A stretch of 64,000 nt of DNA, taken from the NCBI GenBank assembly GCA_029251465.1, contig JAQXDI010000064.1:1-64000 (forward strand), read 5' to 3'. Shown here piece by piece: positions 1 through 8,106 of this stretch. Position 1 is the stretch's first letter, and every line of letters starts with the position of its first letter. The notes below the pieces were generated by a model that was not told where the DNA came from, made no database searches, and saw nothing but the letters and a program-made list of their open reading frames with translations. The position numbers were made by a program, and so were the translations under genes. The DNA comes from Ascidiaceihabitans sp. (lineage in GTDB: Bacteria; Pseudomonadota; Alphaproteobacteria; Rhodobacterales; Rhodobacteraceae).

Positions 1-485
1 GGTCACATCCGACAAAAGCGACGATTGCGACCTGTGCAGGTTCGGGTAATTCAAGCTACTATCTTCCAGAAATTATGACGAGCTGCGTCAGCGCTAGCTG
101 CTACTGAATAGGTCCAGAACGCCCGCAATGTGTTAATTATGCCAATGATCTTTACTGCACCTTGCACGAATGGCGGGTTTCCCCGCTGCGCGTCAGCATC
201 GAATTTTATGCTGACGCAGCAAATTCGACGCTGCGAGCGCCCGCAGCGAGAAAATGCAAGGTACAGGTTGGGCTCATTCCTGCCGTTCTCCGTTTCGCGG
301 CATAATGGGGGGACCTGACAAGGTTGCGTCGACACGAACGGCCCTTTGCGGACCTTCGCGACAGTGTCGAGCGCTGCGATGCAGCTTCAACAGACCGGCC
401 ATTCGCTGCAACCGCAATATCTGTGCTGCTATTGCGAACCGCTCTGACGGATAGCAGGGCGTCTCCTCCTCCATTTCGCATTACA
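1..485. other. accessory stretch without a supported gene
   Basis: Several short open frames exist on both strands here, but none has a recognisable domain, a convincing ribosome binding site or compositional support, so I call no gene. The only clear structure is the nested inverted repeat at 190-227. The stretch lies beside a decayed integrase and is probably remnant mobile or intergenic DNA, which is an inference. Confidence 0.4.
190..227. repeat. nested inverted repeats
   Basis: A perfect 10-base inverted repeat (GCGTCAGCAT at 190-199 with its complement at 208-217) encloses an AT-rich loop. The loop bases CGAATTT (200-206) are themselves inverted at 221-227 (AAATTCG). The two hairpins would be mutually exclusive. 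Function is unknown; it could be a mobile-element end or a repeat family shared between intergenic regions. Confidence 0.5.
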
Positions 486-689
486 CTATAGCCCAGCTAG
501 AGATCTGAGACGAAGTTGGTCTTGGATCTCTTGGTGAATATTGAACAATGTCTCTGCCTTTAATTCTAGCGATACGGCAACGGCAAAACGTATGTCCTCA
601 TCAGGGCTTAACCCCCCCTGACCCATCTCGACACTGAACCCGGATTGGTAAAGCTTTCCCGTCACCGTATTGCGGTACGACAGCACCAC
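486..689 (-). CDS. doubtful small hypothetical protein
   Basis: An open frame of 67 codons with a GTG start. I recognise no domain. It lies directly downstream, on the same strand, of the decayed integrase, so it may be a chance frame or a remnant of the same lost element. No Shine-Dalgarno sequence stands out. I keep it only because it is the sole frame of any length on this side of the integrase remnant. Confidence 0.2.
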   Translation of the reverse strand: MVLSYRNTVTGKLYQSGFSVEMGQGGLSPDEDIRFAVAVSLELKAETLFNIHQEIQDQLRLRSLAGL

Positions 690-1194
690 TGTGGATCACC
701 GGAGGCAGTCTCGTCACCGTTTCCATGCCAACGCTTAGCGAATGCCGAAGAAAGGTGAACAAGGCTTAAGTCGATCAACGCCATGTGGCCGAACGGTGCA
801 ATGACATGATTTTCGACTTTACCTCAATATCTCGTTTTTTCGCCTTCGTTTTTCATAGTGGTACGATGTTCAGCAAACCATAGCGGGGCAATGTCACCAA
901 TTTTGATCGCCCTATGCATGGTTTCTCCTATGTCGGGAGGTGACGCTTTACCGAGACGATCAATGCCGTTTTTCACTTCTAGCCGAAGCCGATTTAGTCT
1001 GGTTTCAGCGGCTTTGATGCCAACAGTCGGAAATTTACCAAGACCGGGGTGGCGACGCTTCCCGCAGACACGCAGATCGCATTCCCAACGACCACGACCG
1101 CCACTATGAAATCGCAAGCCTTCCTTTACGGTGACTTTCTGACCTCTATCCAATGCTGCTAACGGTGTCTGCTTCCATCCACTTTTTTCGTCAT
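690..1194 (-). pseudogene. decayed tyrosine recombinase (P4-type integrase) N-terminal part
   Basis: The minus strand encodes an arm-DNA-binding domain (DUF4102 type): a GLRF segment, then a GGRGRWECDLRV core, GKRRHPGLGKFPTV and an EVKNGIDRL helix, typical of P4-like integrases. The continuous frame ends at 824 after WFAEHRTTMKNEGEK. In a different frame immediately downstream (about 660-800) the family-like IAPFGHMALIDL and KRWHGNGDETAS segments follow, so the gene carries at least one frameshift. An ATG at 1194 (MTKK) would lead into the same domain only if a six-A run after it had one more A, a probable second frameshift. No catalytic R-H-R-Y domain is present. This is a broken remnant of an integrated element. 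Confidence 0.65.
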
Positions 1195-1222
1195 CACAGC
1201 ATTCGTCTTTTCGTTCAAAAAC

Positions 1223-1261
1223 AACCCACCAGAAACCCACCGCAACCCACAGAAAACCCAC
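1223..1261. repeat. four phased AACCCAC direct repeats
   Basis: The heptamer AACCCAC occurs at 1223, 1234, 1244 and 1255, spacings of 11, 10 and 11 bases, that is one helical turn apart on one face of the DNA. They lie just upstream of the integrase remnant. Short direct repeats in this position are typical arm-type binding sites of recombinases; that role here is inferred. Confidence 0.6.
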
Positions 1262-1480
1262 TGCGGATTGTGATTGCAGGTGACTGAGATTGATGCGTGC
1301 TGACTTTTGTTGAATGTCATTGGCTTCAGGTGTTGAGCCTCTCACGACTCACCATTCTTCCCCTGATAGCTTCAAAGACACACCGCTGGTTGCAGTGTCG
1401 ATGATTGCTGTACTTTAGGGTCGTTCGCGTTGCACTGTTTGCATGTGCAAACGATCTAATTCGGAAGAAAAACAGCAGTG

Positions 1481-2179
1481 ATGCGGCAGTCTAATCCAAA
1501 TCTCGATTTCATTTTTGTCCACGTGCCCAAAGCGGGCGGCGCATCGATTGTTGACGCCATTAAGAAAAAATATGGTACCGATTTGTTGTTGGACTACAAG
1601 GACAAGATTGTTGATCCTAATGCGTTGTATGATGCTGATTTTAAATCGTTTCTTGATCTAGACCACGCGCAGAATTTGCAAGGCAAGCGGGCTGTTGCAG
1701 GACATTTTTCGGTGTTGAAATATGGCCAGGTTCAAGCGGCCAATTGCGCATGTATTTTGCGTGATCCGCTAGAACGAATGATGTCCAACTACTTTTATTG
1801 GAAAGGCACAAAGCCCAATCCCGCTAATCGCTTTAACGCGCAGTTTCATATTGAAAAGCCAACAATCGAAGAGTTCGCTAATTTTGATTTGATCCAGAAT
1901 TTCTACACCAACTGCATTTTTCGAAGCGTGGATATGGGGCAATTCGACTATATCGGTGACTTTGCGGATCTGGTGTCGCACTGGGATTTGGTTATGGCCC
2001 GCTTGGGTTTGCCGGCCGAGCGAATCCGGCGCAATGTCACCCAGGATATCTACAAAGACTACCACACAGAGAAATCTGCGATTGTGAGCAATGAAAAGCT
2101 GATGGCCCGGCTGCGCAATCTGGTGAAAGATGACCAGGTTTTCTATGAAAAATGGGTGATGTCTGTAGGTGAACGCTAA
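1481..2179 (+). CDS. sulfotransferase family protein
   Basis: A protein of about 232 residues with the 5'-phosphosulfate-binding motif HVPKAGGASI near the N-terminus and the 3'-phosphate-binding motif RDPLERMMSNYFYW around residue 95, the two signatures of PAPS-dependent sulfotransferases. It would transfer sulfate from PAPS to a hydroxyl group, probably of a carbohydrate, in the cytoplasm. The acceptor cannot be read from sequence. I prefer the ATG at 1481 to the GTG one codon earlier; GGAAG lies upstream. The gene is visibly more AT-rich than most neighbours and follows an integrase remnant, so it may have been acquired. Confidence 0.75.
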   Translation: MRQSNPNLDFIFVHVPKAGGASIVDAIKKKYGTDLLLDYKDKIVDPNALYDADFKSFLDLDHAQNLQGKRAVAGHFSVLKYGQVQAANCACILRDPLERMMSNYFYWKGTKPNPANRFNAQFHIEKPTIEEFANFDLIQNFYTNCIFRSVDMGQFDYIGDFADLVSHWDLVMARLGLPAERIRRNVTQDIYKDYHTEKSAIVSNEKLMARLRNLVKDDQVFYEKWVMSVGER

Positions 2180-2349
2180 GATGCGATTGCGCCAGGTGTC
2201 CTTAGTTCCGCATGCAATTGTCTCATTGGATTTTAGGAAAAGCGGCACATTTTGCTGCCTGACAGGGCGCAACGAAATAAACTTTGATTTTGTGCATTTG
2301 GCCGCTTGACGGGGAAGGGCACTGGCCATATTACACCCAAACGCAGCGG

Positions 2350-2426
2350 GCGGTTGTAGCTCAGCTGGTTAGAGTGCCGGCCTGTCACGCCGGAGGTCGC
2401 GGGTTCGAGCCCCGTCAACCGCGCCA
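2350..2426 (+). tRNA. tRNA-Asp (anticodon GTC)
   Basis: A complete 77-base cloverleaf: acceptor stem GCGGTTG pairs with CAACCGC (2416-2422), the D-loop begins TAGCTCAGCTGG, the anticodon GTC is at 2384-2386, the T-arm contains GGTTCGAGCCC, and CCA is encoded at 2424-2426. Anticodon GTC reads Asp codons. Such tRNA genes often serve as attachment sites, but no second copy of the 3' end was found in the window. Confidence 0.97.
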
Positions 2427-2436
2427 CTGCGTAAAC

Positions 2437-2471
2437 AAAGGGTCGCCCATCAATTGATGAGCGACCCTTTT
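2437..2471 (+). terminator. terminator downstream of tRNA-Asp
   Basis: Ten-base stem AAAGGGTCGC (2437-2446) with GCGACCCTTT, closed by a loop that is itself palindromic around CAATTG and followed by T-rich sequence. It ends tRNA transcription and, being nearly symmetric, may also serve the opposite-strand gene. Confidence 0.8.
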
Positions 2472-2516
2472 GCATTTCACCGCGATTTTGTTCAAAAAAT
2501 CGGCCGGAAAACCTGG

Positions 2517-3260
2517 TTAGTAAGAATAGCCAAGCTGCGCTTCGAGATCGAGGTCGAGGTGAGCTTTCATGTGCGCGATGTCAGTAGCGCTTAGGGCGTC
2601 CGGCGTTTCAGGACGTTCGTCTATTGCAGCTTTGAAATTTGACCCCAAGCGTTTGATAACGGGGCGGAATTCATCTGTGCTCAGCTCAAGTCCAAGGCTC
2701 GTGCGCAAATGCACCAGCGTGTCTTCGGGGGCGGCTGTCGCGCCTTCCATGCGCAGCAGAACACAGGCGCAGTCACGGTTCAGCATGCTGATCAGGCTGC
2801 GCAATTTAGCCGTGCGCAACGCAAAGATGTTTTCGAACCGTTTGCCGGTGATGGGATCACGGTCATACTGCAACGGTTGGCCCAAAGTGCGGCGGTCCAG
2901 GTCGTCAAAATAGCGCGGGCGATCAATAATCGTGTCCCATTCAGCGCGGATGAAATCCTCAAAATCCAGCTTTTGCAGGTCAGGCGTCGTGTGCCACGGC
3001 TTGGCATGCATCGAGCGCACCCAACTGTCGGCGCTGCGCACCACACAAACCACCGCCAGATCGACCGGCACCGCGCGCATGTGCATGAACGCGTGCTTCC
3101 AGCCCAACGCTTCGGTTGGTTTCAGCGCCGTATTGCGCCCCAACAGCCGTTTGACAAAGTTGGTCCCAGAAGATCGTTCGCCCAAAACGTGAAACCGTGC
3201 GATGTCGTGTAACACGGGGCGTGCATGAAAGCCTGACGCTGCGAATGAATTTGGCAACAT
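2517..3260 (-). CDS. sulfotransferase-like P-loop protein
   Basis: A 247-residue protein. Near the N-terminus FHVLGERSSGTNFVKRLL resembles the phosphosulfate loop of divergent sulfotransferases seen in Roseobacter polysaccharide clusters, and VVCVVRSADSWVRSMH near residue 80 fits the 3'-phosphate motif (R-S with a downstream SW). Start ATG at 3260 has GGAGC upstream. It is convergent with the tRNA and divergent from the glycosyltransferase, which suggests a small surface-carbohydrate modification group. The acceptor is unknown, and the family assignment is weaker than for the gene at 1481. Confidence 0.6.
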   Translation of the reverse strand: MLPNSFAASGFHARPVLHDIARFHVLGERSSGTNFVKRLLGRNTALKPTEALGWKHAFMHMRAVPVDLAVVCVVRSADSWVRSMHAKPWHTTPDLQKLDFEDFIRAEWDTIIDRPRYFDDLDRRTLGQPLQYDRDPITGKRFENIFALRTAKLRSLISMLNRDCACVLLRMEGATAAPEDTLVHLRTSLGLELSTDEFRPVIKRLGSNFKAAIDERPETPDALSATDIAHMKAHLDLDLEAQLGYSY

Positions 3261-3373
3261 GTCGGGCTCCTGTCGAACGCATGCGTAAATTAACGATTCT
3301 CTTGTAGCAGGGGAACGGCTAGGGTGCGAGACAAAGCGCAGGCAAGCGCAAGGGCGAGCAGGTAGGTTACGAT

Positions 3374-4246
3374 ATGCAGACAGTAGCAGCGGTCACGATG
3401 GTGCGTGATGATGCGTTTTTTCTAAAGGCGTGGTTGCGTCATTACGGCGAAATGTTCGGGCGCGAAAATTGCTATATCGTCAATCACGGTCGTGGGGACG
3501 AGGTCGCCAAGCTGGCCGAGGGCTGCAATATCATCGGTATTCCCGGTGATCCGCACAAGAATTTTGACGTCAAACGCTGGGGCTTGCTGAACAACATCAC
3601 CGGCGGTTTGCGGCGTTACTATCGTCACGTGATTGTCGGTGACGTGGACGAATTGGTTGTGGTTGATCCCGATGCTGGCGGTAACTTGCTGGATTTCCTA
3701 CAGAACGCGCCAGAGGGCCGCGTTTACACCCCGGTCGGCTTAGAGGTGATCCACCGTATCGACGTCGAAGACCAGGTGATCGATGATACGATCCTCGGCC
3801 CGCGTCGCCACGTGCGTCCAGCGCCGCATTATTCGAAACCCTGCATTATCTCGGCCCCGGTGAAAATCGCGCGCGGCGGACATTTCACGCAATACGCGAA
3901 GCTGCACACGCCCGATCAGCTGTATCTGATGCACCTGAAATTCTGCGACTTTGGCGCCTATGTGAGCATCATGGATCACCGCAATCAAGTGACCGAAGAA
4001 GTGAACGTCAGCGTCAAAGAAGCCTCAATCGGACGGCACTGGTTTGCCGAGGTGCGCGGCGAAGATCGCGATGTGTTCGAGGAATTTGCCAAACTCGAGA
4101 TGCAGGACGGCTTTGATATGAAACCGCTGCGACGCAAGATGCAGCGGTCTTTTACAGCCCGCGGCGACACAGGGTTTTACCAGTTTGATCGACCGGATTA
4201 TGGCACGCAATATGTGCTGCCGGAACGGTTCAACGGGGTGATCTAG
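3374..4246 (+). CDS. glycosyltransferase family 2-type protein
   Basis: A 290-residue cytoplasmic protein that begins with AAVTMVRDDAFFLKAWLRHYGEMFG, the opening of the GT2-like family that lacks the long canonical nucleotide-binding region. HVIVGDVDELVVVDP near residue 90 supplies the DxD-like metal/sugar-nucleotide motif (DVDE). The start at 3374 has an AGGTAGG ribosome site. It probably adds a sugar to a surface polymer; the substrate is unknown. Its stop codon shares the tetramer CTAG (4243-4246) with the stop of the convergent hydrolase gene. Confidence 0.75.
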   Translation: MQTVAAVTMVRDDAFFLKAWLRHYGEMFGRENCYIVNHGRGDEVAKLAEGCNIIGIPGDPHKNFDVKRWGLLNNITGGLRRYYRHVIVGDVDELVVVDPDAGGNLLDFLQNAPEGRVYTPVGLEVIHRIDVEDQVIDDTILGPRRHVRPAPHYSKPCIISAPVKIARGGHFTQYAKLHTPDQLYLMHLKFCDFGAYVSIMDHRNQVTEEVNVSVKEASIGRHWFAEVRGEDRDVFEEFAKLEMQDGFDMKPLRRKMQRSFTARGDTGFYQFDRPDYGTQYVLPERFNGVI

Positions 4247-5124
4247 GGCGCGCGCTCTTGCGTCAGTAGAAATTCGGACAGGCGCCGCGCCGTGTCTATC
4301 GGATGCTGATCGACGAAAAAATGTCCGCCCGAAATGCCTGCGCTTTGCATGTGTGACAATCGTTCTGCCCACGTGGCAGGCACGTCATAACGTTGCGCCA
4401 TGATCCCGACGGCTCCGTACAAAATCAACGCAGGGCAGGTGATCTTGCGCCCCAAATCTTGGGCATCCAACGCGAAATCTATATCGATTGCCGCGCGATA
4501 ATCGTTGCACATGCCGCGGATGTTTTCCGGTTTACGCCAACTTTGACGATAGGACGCCAGTGCATCTGGATCAAAATCCTCAAGCGTCGCGCTGCCCCAC
4601 CCTAGCAGGCAACTTTGATAGTACGCATCAGGGTCGTGACTGATCATCGTTTCAGGAAACGGGGCGGGCTGAGCTAGGAAAAACCAGTGATAATAATCAC
4701 GCGCAACCTGCTGGGTTAGATCGCTAAGCAATGTGTGCGTTGGAATGATATCCATTAAGGTCAATGACTTAACTGTCTCTGGTGCGTCCAGCGCCAATCG
4801 GTGCGCCGTACGTGCGCCGCGATCATGACCAACCAAATGAAACGTTTCAAACCCGAGATGGGCCATCAAGGCACTTTGATCAGCGGCCATTTCGCGAAAA
4901 CTGTAGGCCGACATTTCGGACGGGGCCGAGCTGTCGCCATACCCACGCAAATCCGCAGCGATCACGGTGAAATTCTGCGCTAAAACCGGGGCCACCGCAT
5001 GCCACATGGCGCGGGTTTGCGGAAAACCGTGTAACAGCAGTAAGGCGGGTCCGGACCCGCCTTTTGAATATGCAATCTGCTGCCCATTCACGCCTGCAAC
5101 ACCTTGCTCGAACCCTTTGATCAT
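4243..5124 (-). CDS. alpha/beta hydrolase, fluoroacetate dehalogenase-like
   Basis: A 293-residue hydrolase. After the HGFPQT oxyanion segment, GHDRGAR carries an aspartate nucleophile in place of serine plus the two arginines that bind the carboxylate in fluoroacetate dehalogenases. LMDIIPTH supplies the acid Asp, YHWFFLAQP the halide-binding His-Trp, YDVPATW the third halide-pocket region, and GGHFFVDQHP the catalytic His. This full set matches haloacetate dehalogenases (DehH1/FAcD) better than epoxide hydrolases. The predicted reaction is hydrolytic removal of halide from 2-haloacetates to give glycolate, although family members can be promiscuous. A single gene with no transporter or regulator beside it. 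Confidence 0.75.
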   Translation of the reverse strand: MIKGFEQGVAGVNGQQIAYSKGGSGPALLLLHGFPQTRAMWHAVAPVLAQNFTVIAADLRGYGDSSAPSEMSAYSFREMAADQSALMAHLGFETFHLVGHDRGARTAHRLALDAPETVKSLTLMDIIPTHTLLSDLTQQVARDYYHWFFLAQPAPFPETMISHDPDAYYQSCLLGWGSATLEDFDPDALASYRQSWRKPENIRGMCNDYRAAIDIDFALDAQDLGRKITCPALILYGAVGIMAQRYDVPATWAERLSHMQSAGISGGHFFVDQHPIDTARRLSEFLLTQERAP

Positions 5125-5165
5125 GTGCAGCCCTTTTGTTTAGTAAGGTGGGTTTTAACTCACCT

Positions 5166-6536
5166 TCAGGTCAGTGCGTCCAGAATGCGCGCCCATGACC
5201 GGATGCCATGGTGAAAGCTTTCCATGTCGTATTTTTCATTGGGCGAATGCAAGGCATCGTCGTCTTTGCCAAACCCGATCAGCATCGGCGTGGTCCCCAG
5301 AATGTTTTGGAAATGCCCGGCAATCGGGATCGAGCCGCCACAGCCGACGTAGGCCGCTTGTACCCTCCATTCCGTGGTTAACGCCGCGCGGGCTTTTTCG
5401 AAGGCGGGGTCGATCGTTTCCGTGACCGACGCGCGTCCCGAGGAATGGCCGTGGAAGGTCACGGTGCAATCTTCTGGCAGCATGTTTGTGACATAGGCGC
5501 GGAAATTTTCGCGGATGGCGTCGGGGTCCTGATCGCCGACCAGTCGAAAGCTGATCTTGGCGTGCGCTTCTGAGGGCAAGACGGTTTTGAAACCGTCGCC
5601 CGTGTAGCCGCCCCAAATCCCGTTCACTTCGCACGTCGGGCGTGACCAGATCATTTCAAGCGGCGTGCGATCCTGTTCACCGGCAGGTTTTGACAGGCCC
5701 ACGTCACCCAAGAATGACGCGTGATCAAAGGCAAGGCCCTGCCACTGCGCCTCTAGCTCATCTGACAAATCCTGAACGCCGTCGTAAAAATTCGGCACTG
5801 TGATACGCCCTTGGTCGTCGTGCAGCGCGGCAATAACGTTGCCCATCACCCGGATCGGGTTCATCGAAATACCCCCGTACATGCCTGAATGCAGGTCCAA
5901 TGTCGGCCCTTGGATCGTGAATTCTTCGCCCAGCAGCCCGCGCAGCATTGTCACAATCGCGGGCGTTTTTGATTCAAAAAGCCCCGTGTCGCAGATCAGC
6001 GCGAGGTCCGATTTCAGCTCTTCTGCGTTTTCAAGCATGAAGGGCACAAGGCTGGGTGAACCGGATTCTTCCTCGCCTTCAAAGAAAAATGTGATGCGGC
6101 AGGGCAGGGTGCCGTGCACGTCTTTCCACGCGCGACAGGCCTCAACAAAGGTCATTAGCTGGCCCTTGTCATCCGCCGATCCGCGGCCACGAATGACCTG
6201 ACCTTTGGCGGTGTCTTCGATCTGTGGATCAAACGGATCGTTGTCCCACAATTCCAATGGATCAACCGGTTGCACGTCGTAGTGTCCGTAAAACAGTAAA
6301 TGCGGGCCGTCCCCTTCGACATGCCCGATGACCATTGGATGCCCCGGTGTTTCGCGTTTTTCTGCAGCAACGCCAAGGGTTTGCAGATCATTCACCAACC
6401 AGTCCGCAGCCGTTTGGCAATGCTCGGCAAAGGCCGGATCGGTGGAAATCGATGGAATGCGCAACAAATCCAGCAAACGATCCGTGGCTTGGGGAAGGTC
6501 GGCGTCGATCTTGGCTAGGACAGCGTCAAGGCTCAT
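5166..6536 (-). CDS. M20 family dipeptidase
   Basis: About 456 residues, the usual size for M20 dipeptidases of the carnosinase type. Metal ligands are visible in LLFYGHYDVQPVDP (His, Asp), GRGSADDKGQ (bridging Asp), FFFEGEEESGS (catalytic and ligand Glu) and the distal His in DALHSPNEKYD. It would hydrolyse dipeptides or N-acyl amino acids in the cytoplasm using two metals, probably zinc. I chose the ATG at 6536 (GGAG upstream) because the longer frame begins with TTG. It is not DapE: the length and the SADDKGQ region are those of the dipeptidase branch. Confidence 0.85.
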   Translation of the reverse strand: MSLDAVLAKIDADLPQATDRLLDLLRIPSISTDPAFAEHCQTAADWLVNDLQTLGVAAEKRETPGHPMVIGHVEGDGPHLLFYGHYDVQPVDPLELWDNDPFDPQIEDTAKGQVIRGRGSADDKGQLMTFVEACRAWKDVHGTLPCRITFFFEGEEESGSPSLVPFMLENAEELKSDLALICDTGLFESKTPAIVTMLRGLLGEEFTIQGPTLDLHSGMYGGISMNPIRVMGNVIAALHDDQGRITVPNFYDGVQDLSDELEAQWQGLAFDHASFLGDVGLSKPAGEQDRTPLEMIWSRPTCEVNGIWGGYTGDGFKTVLPSEAHAKISFRLVGDQDPDAIRENFRAYVTNMLPEDCTVTFHGHSSGRASVTETIDPAFEKARAALTTEWRVQAAYVGCGGSIPIAGHFQNILGTTPMLIGFGKDDDALHSPNEKYDMESFHHGIRSWARILDALT

Positions 6537-6684
6537 GAGAGGGGGCTCCGGTATGTTCAATTTGCGCTTAGGTTACGCCCGTGCCTGCCACTGTCCAGTG
6601 CCAAAGCCATTTCGCGCGGCCGGATGTTTCCGATACACGTTAAAAGTGTTGCCAAGTGCGACAAGGTGCGCACATAAATGTGCA

Positions 6685-6729
6685 TTGATCGACTCGCATC
6701 GCGCCTATAATCGTTCTAAATTAAGAACG
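6685..6729 (+). promoter_or_regulatory. hemA promoter with palindromic operator candidate
   Basis: TTGATC at 6685-6690 and TATAAT at 6706-6711 form a promoter-like pair with a short 15-base spacer. Immediately downstream, 6712-6729 reads CGTTCTAAATTAAGAACG, an inverted repeat with 16 of 18 symmetric positions, placed where transcription would start. That position suits a repressor. I cannot name the regulator; it does not look like an FNR or PpsR/CrtJ site. Confidence 0.5.
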
Positions 6730-6772
6730 CAGGCGCAACGAATAAAACGTCTGACGAATTTGGAGATACCGC

Positions 6773-7996
6773 GTGGACTATACCGCAAAGCTAGATGAAG
6801 CGATTGGCCGTTTGCACGAAGAAGGCCGCTACCGGACCTTTATCGACATCGAACGCCAAAACGGACAATTCCCTCATGCGGTCTGGACGCGGCCTGATGG
6901 CGAAACCCAAGACATCACAGTTTGGTGCGGCAACGACTATCTGGGCATGGGCCAACATCCCGTTGTGCTGGACGCAATGCACGAAGCGCTGGACGCCACC
7001 GGCGCCGGATCGGGCGGCACGCGCAATATCTCTGGCACCACGGTCTATCACAAACGCCTAGAGGCCGAACTGTCTGATCTGCACGTCAAAGAGGCGGCGC
7101 TTTTGTTCACATCCGCCTACATCGCCAATGACGCGACGCTGAGCACACTGCCCAAACTATTCCCCGGATTGATCATCTATTCTGACGCGTTGAACCACGC
7201 CTCGATGATCGAAGGCGTGCGCCGCAACGGTGGTGCCAAACGTATTTTCCGCCACAACGACGTGGAACACTTGCGCGAATTGATGGCAGCGGATGATCCT
7301 GCCGCACCTAAGCTGATTGCGTTCGAATCGATCTATTCGATGGACGGCGATATCTCGCCGATCGAGGCGATTTGTGATGCGGCGGATGACTTTGGCGCGC
7401 TGACCTACATCGACGAAGTCCACGCCGTCGGCATGTACGGTCCACGCGGGGCAGGGGTTGCGGAACGCGACGGCCTGATGCACCGCCTCGACATCATCAA
7501 CGGCACGCTGGCCAAGGCCTACGGGGTCATGGGCGGCTACATCGCAGCCTCTGAAAAGATGTGCGATGCAATCCGGTCCTACGCGCCGGGCTTTATTTTC
7601 ACGACGTCCTTGCCACCTGCAGTGGCGGCGGGTGCTGCGGCATCGGTTCGGCATCTGAAAACCGCGCAGCATTTGCGCGACGAGCAACAAACACAGGCGA
7701 AAATCCTGAAACTGCGCCTCAAGGGGCTTGGTCTGCCGATCATCGATCACGGCACGCACATCGTTCCGGTGATGGTTGGCAACCCGGTTCACACCCAAAT
7801 TCTCAGCGATAAGTTGCTTGAGGATCACGGTATTTACGTCCAGCCGATCAACTTTCCCACAGTGCCACGCGGGACAGAGCGTTTGCGGTTCACGCCGTCG
7901 CCGGTTCATGGATCTGGCGAATTGGATGCACTGGTGAAAGCAATGGACGATTTGTGGTCTCATTGTGCGCTGAATCGTGCCGAATTAACCGCTTAG
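6773..7996 (+). CDS. hemA: 5-aminolevulinate synthase
   Basis: A 407-residue PLP enzyme, full length for alphaproteobacterial ALAS. It condenses glycine with succinyl-CoA to 5-aminolevulinate, the first step of haem and, where present, bacteriochlorophyll synthesis. Visible signatures are the N-terminal [38 protein letters not shown], the PLP aspartate region [12 protein letters not shown], and PLP-lysine in [13 protein letters not shown] near residue 247. The start is GTG at 6773 with GGAG seven bases upstream. It appears monocistronic with its own promoter and palindrome. The short-chain (C4) pathway is diagnostic of alphaproteobacteria. Confidence 0.97.
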   Translation: MDYTAKLDEAIGRLHEEGRYRTFIDIERQNGQFPHAVWTRPDGETQDITVWCGNDYLGMGQHPVVLDAMHEALDATGAGSGGTRNISGTTVYHKRLEAELSDLHVKEAALLFTSAYIANDATLSTLPKLFPGLIIYSDALNHASMIEGVRRNGGAKRIFRHNDVEHLRELMAADDPAAPKLIAFESIYSMDGDISPIEAICDAADDFGALTYIDEVHAVGMYGPRGAGVAERDGLMHRLDIINGTLAKAYGVMGGYIAASEKMCDAIRSYAPGFIFTTSLPPAVAAGAAASVRHLKTAQHLRDEQQTQAKILKLRLKGLGLPIIDHGTHIVPVMVGNPVHTQILSDKLLEDHGIYVQPINFPTVPRGTERLRFTPSPVHGSGELDALVKAMDDLWSHCALNRAELTA

Positions 7997-8106
7997 CCCT
8001 ACCTGTAGTGCAATTTGCATTGCGCTGTGCTAGCTATCGATTAAGAAAAGCATAACTCGAATCGTTTGGGACGGTTCGGTTAATAATCAAGAGCATGGGG
8101 CAGGGC

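Noticed and set aside
2350-2426. tRNA-Asp as an integration site with flanking direct repeats
   Set aside because: No partial copy of the tRNA 3' end was seen elsewhere in the window; the matching repeat may lie outside.
5166-6536. M20 peptidase as DapE
   Set aside because: Its motifs and length match M20 dipeptidases of the carnosinase type instead.
6600-6772. FNR or CrtJ/PpsR site in the hemA promoter
   Set aside because: Neither a TTGAT-N4-ATCAA nor a TGT-N12-ACA element was seen in the promoter.
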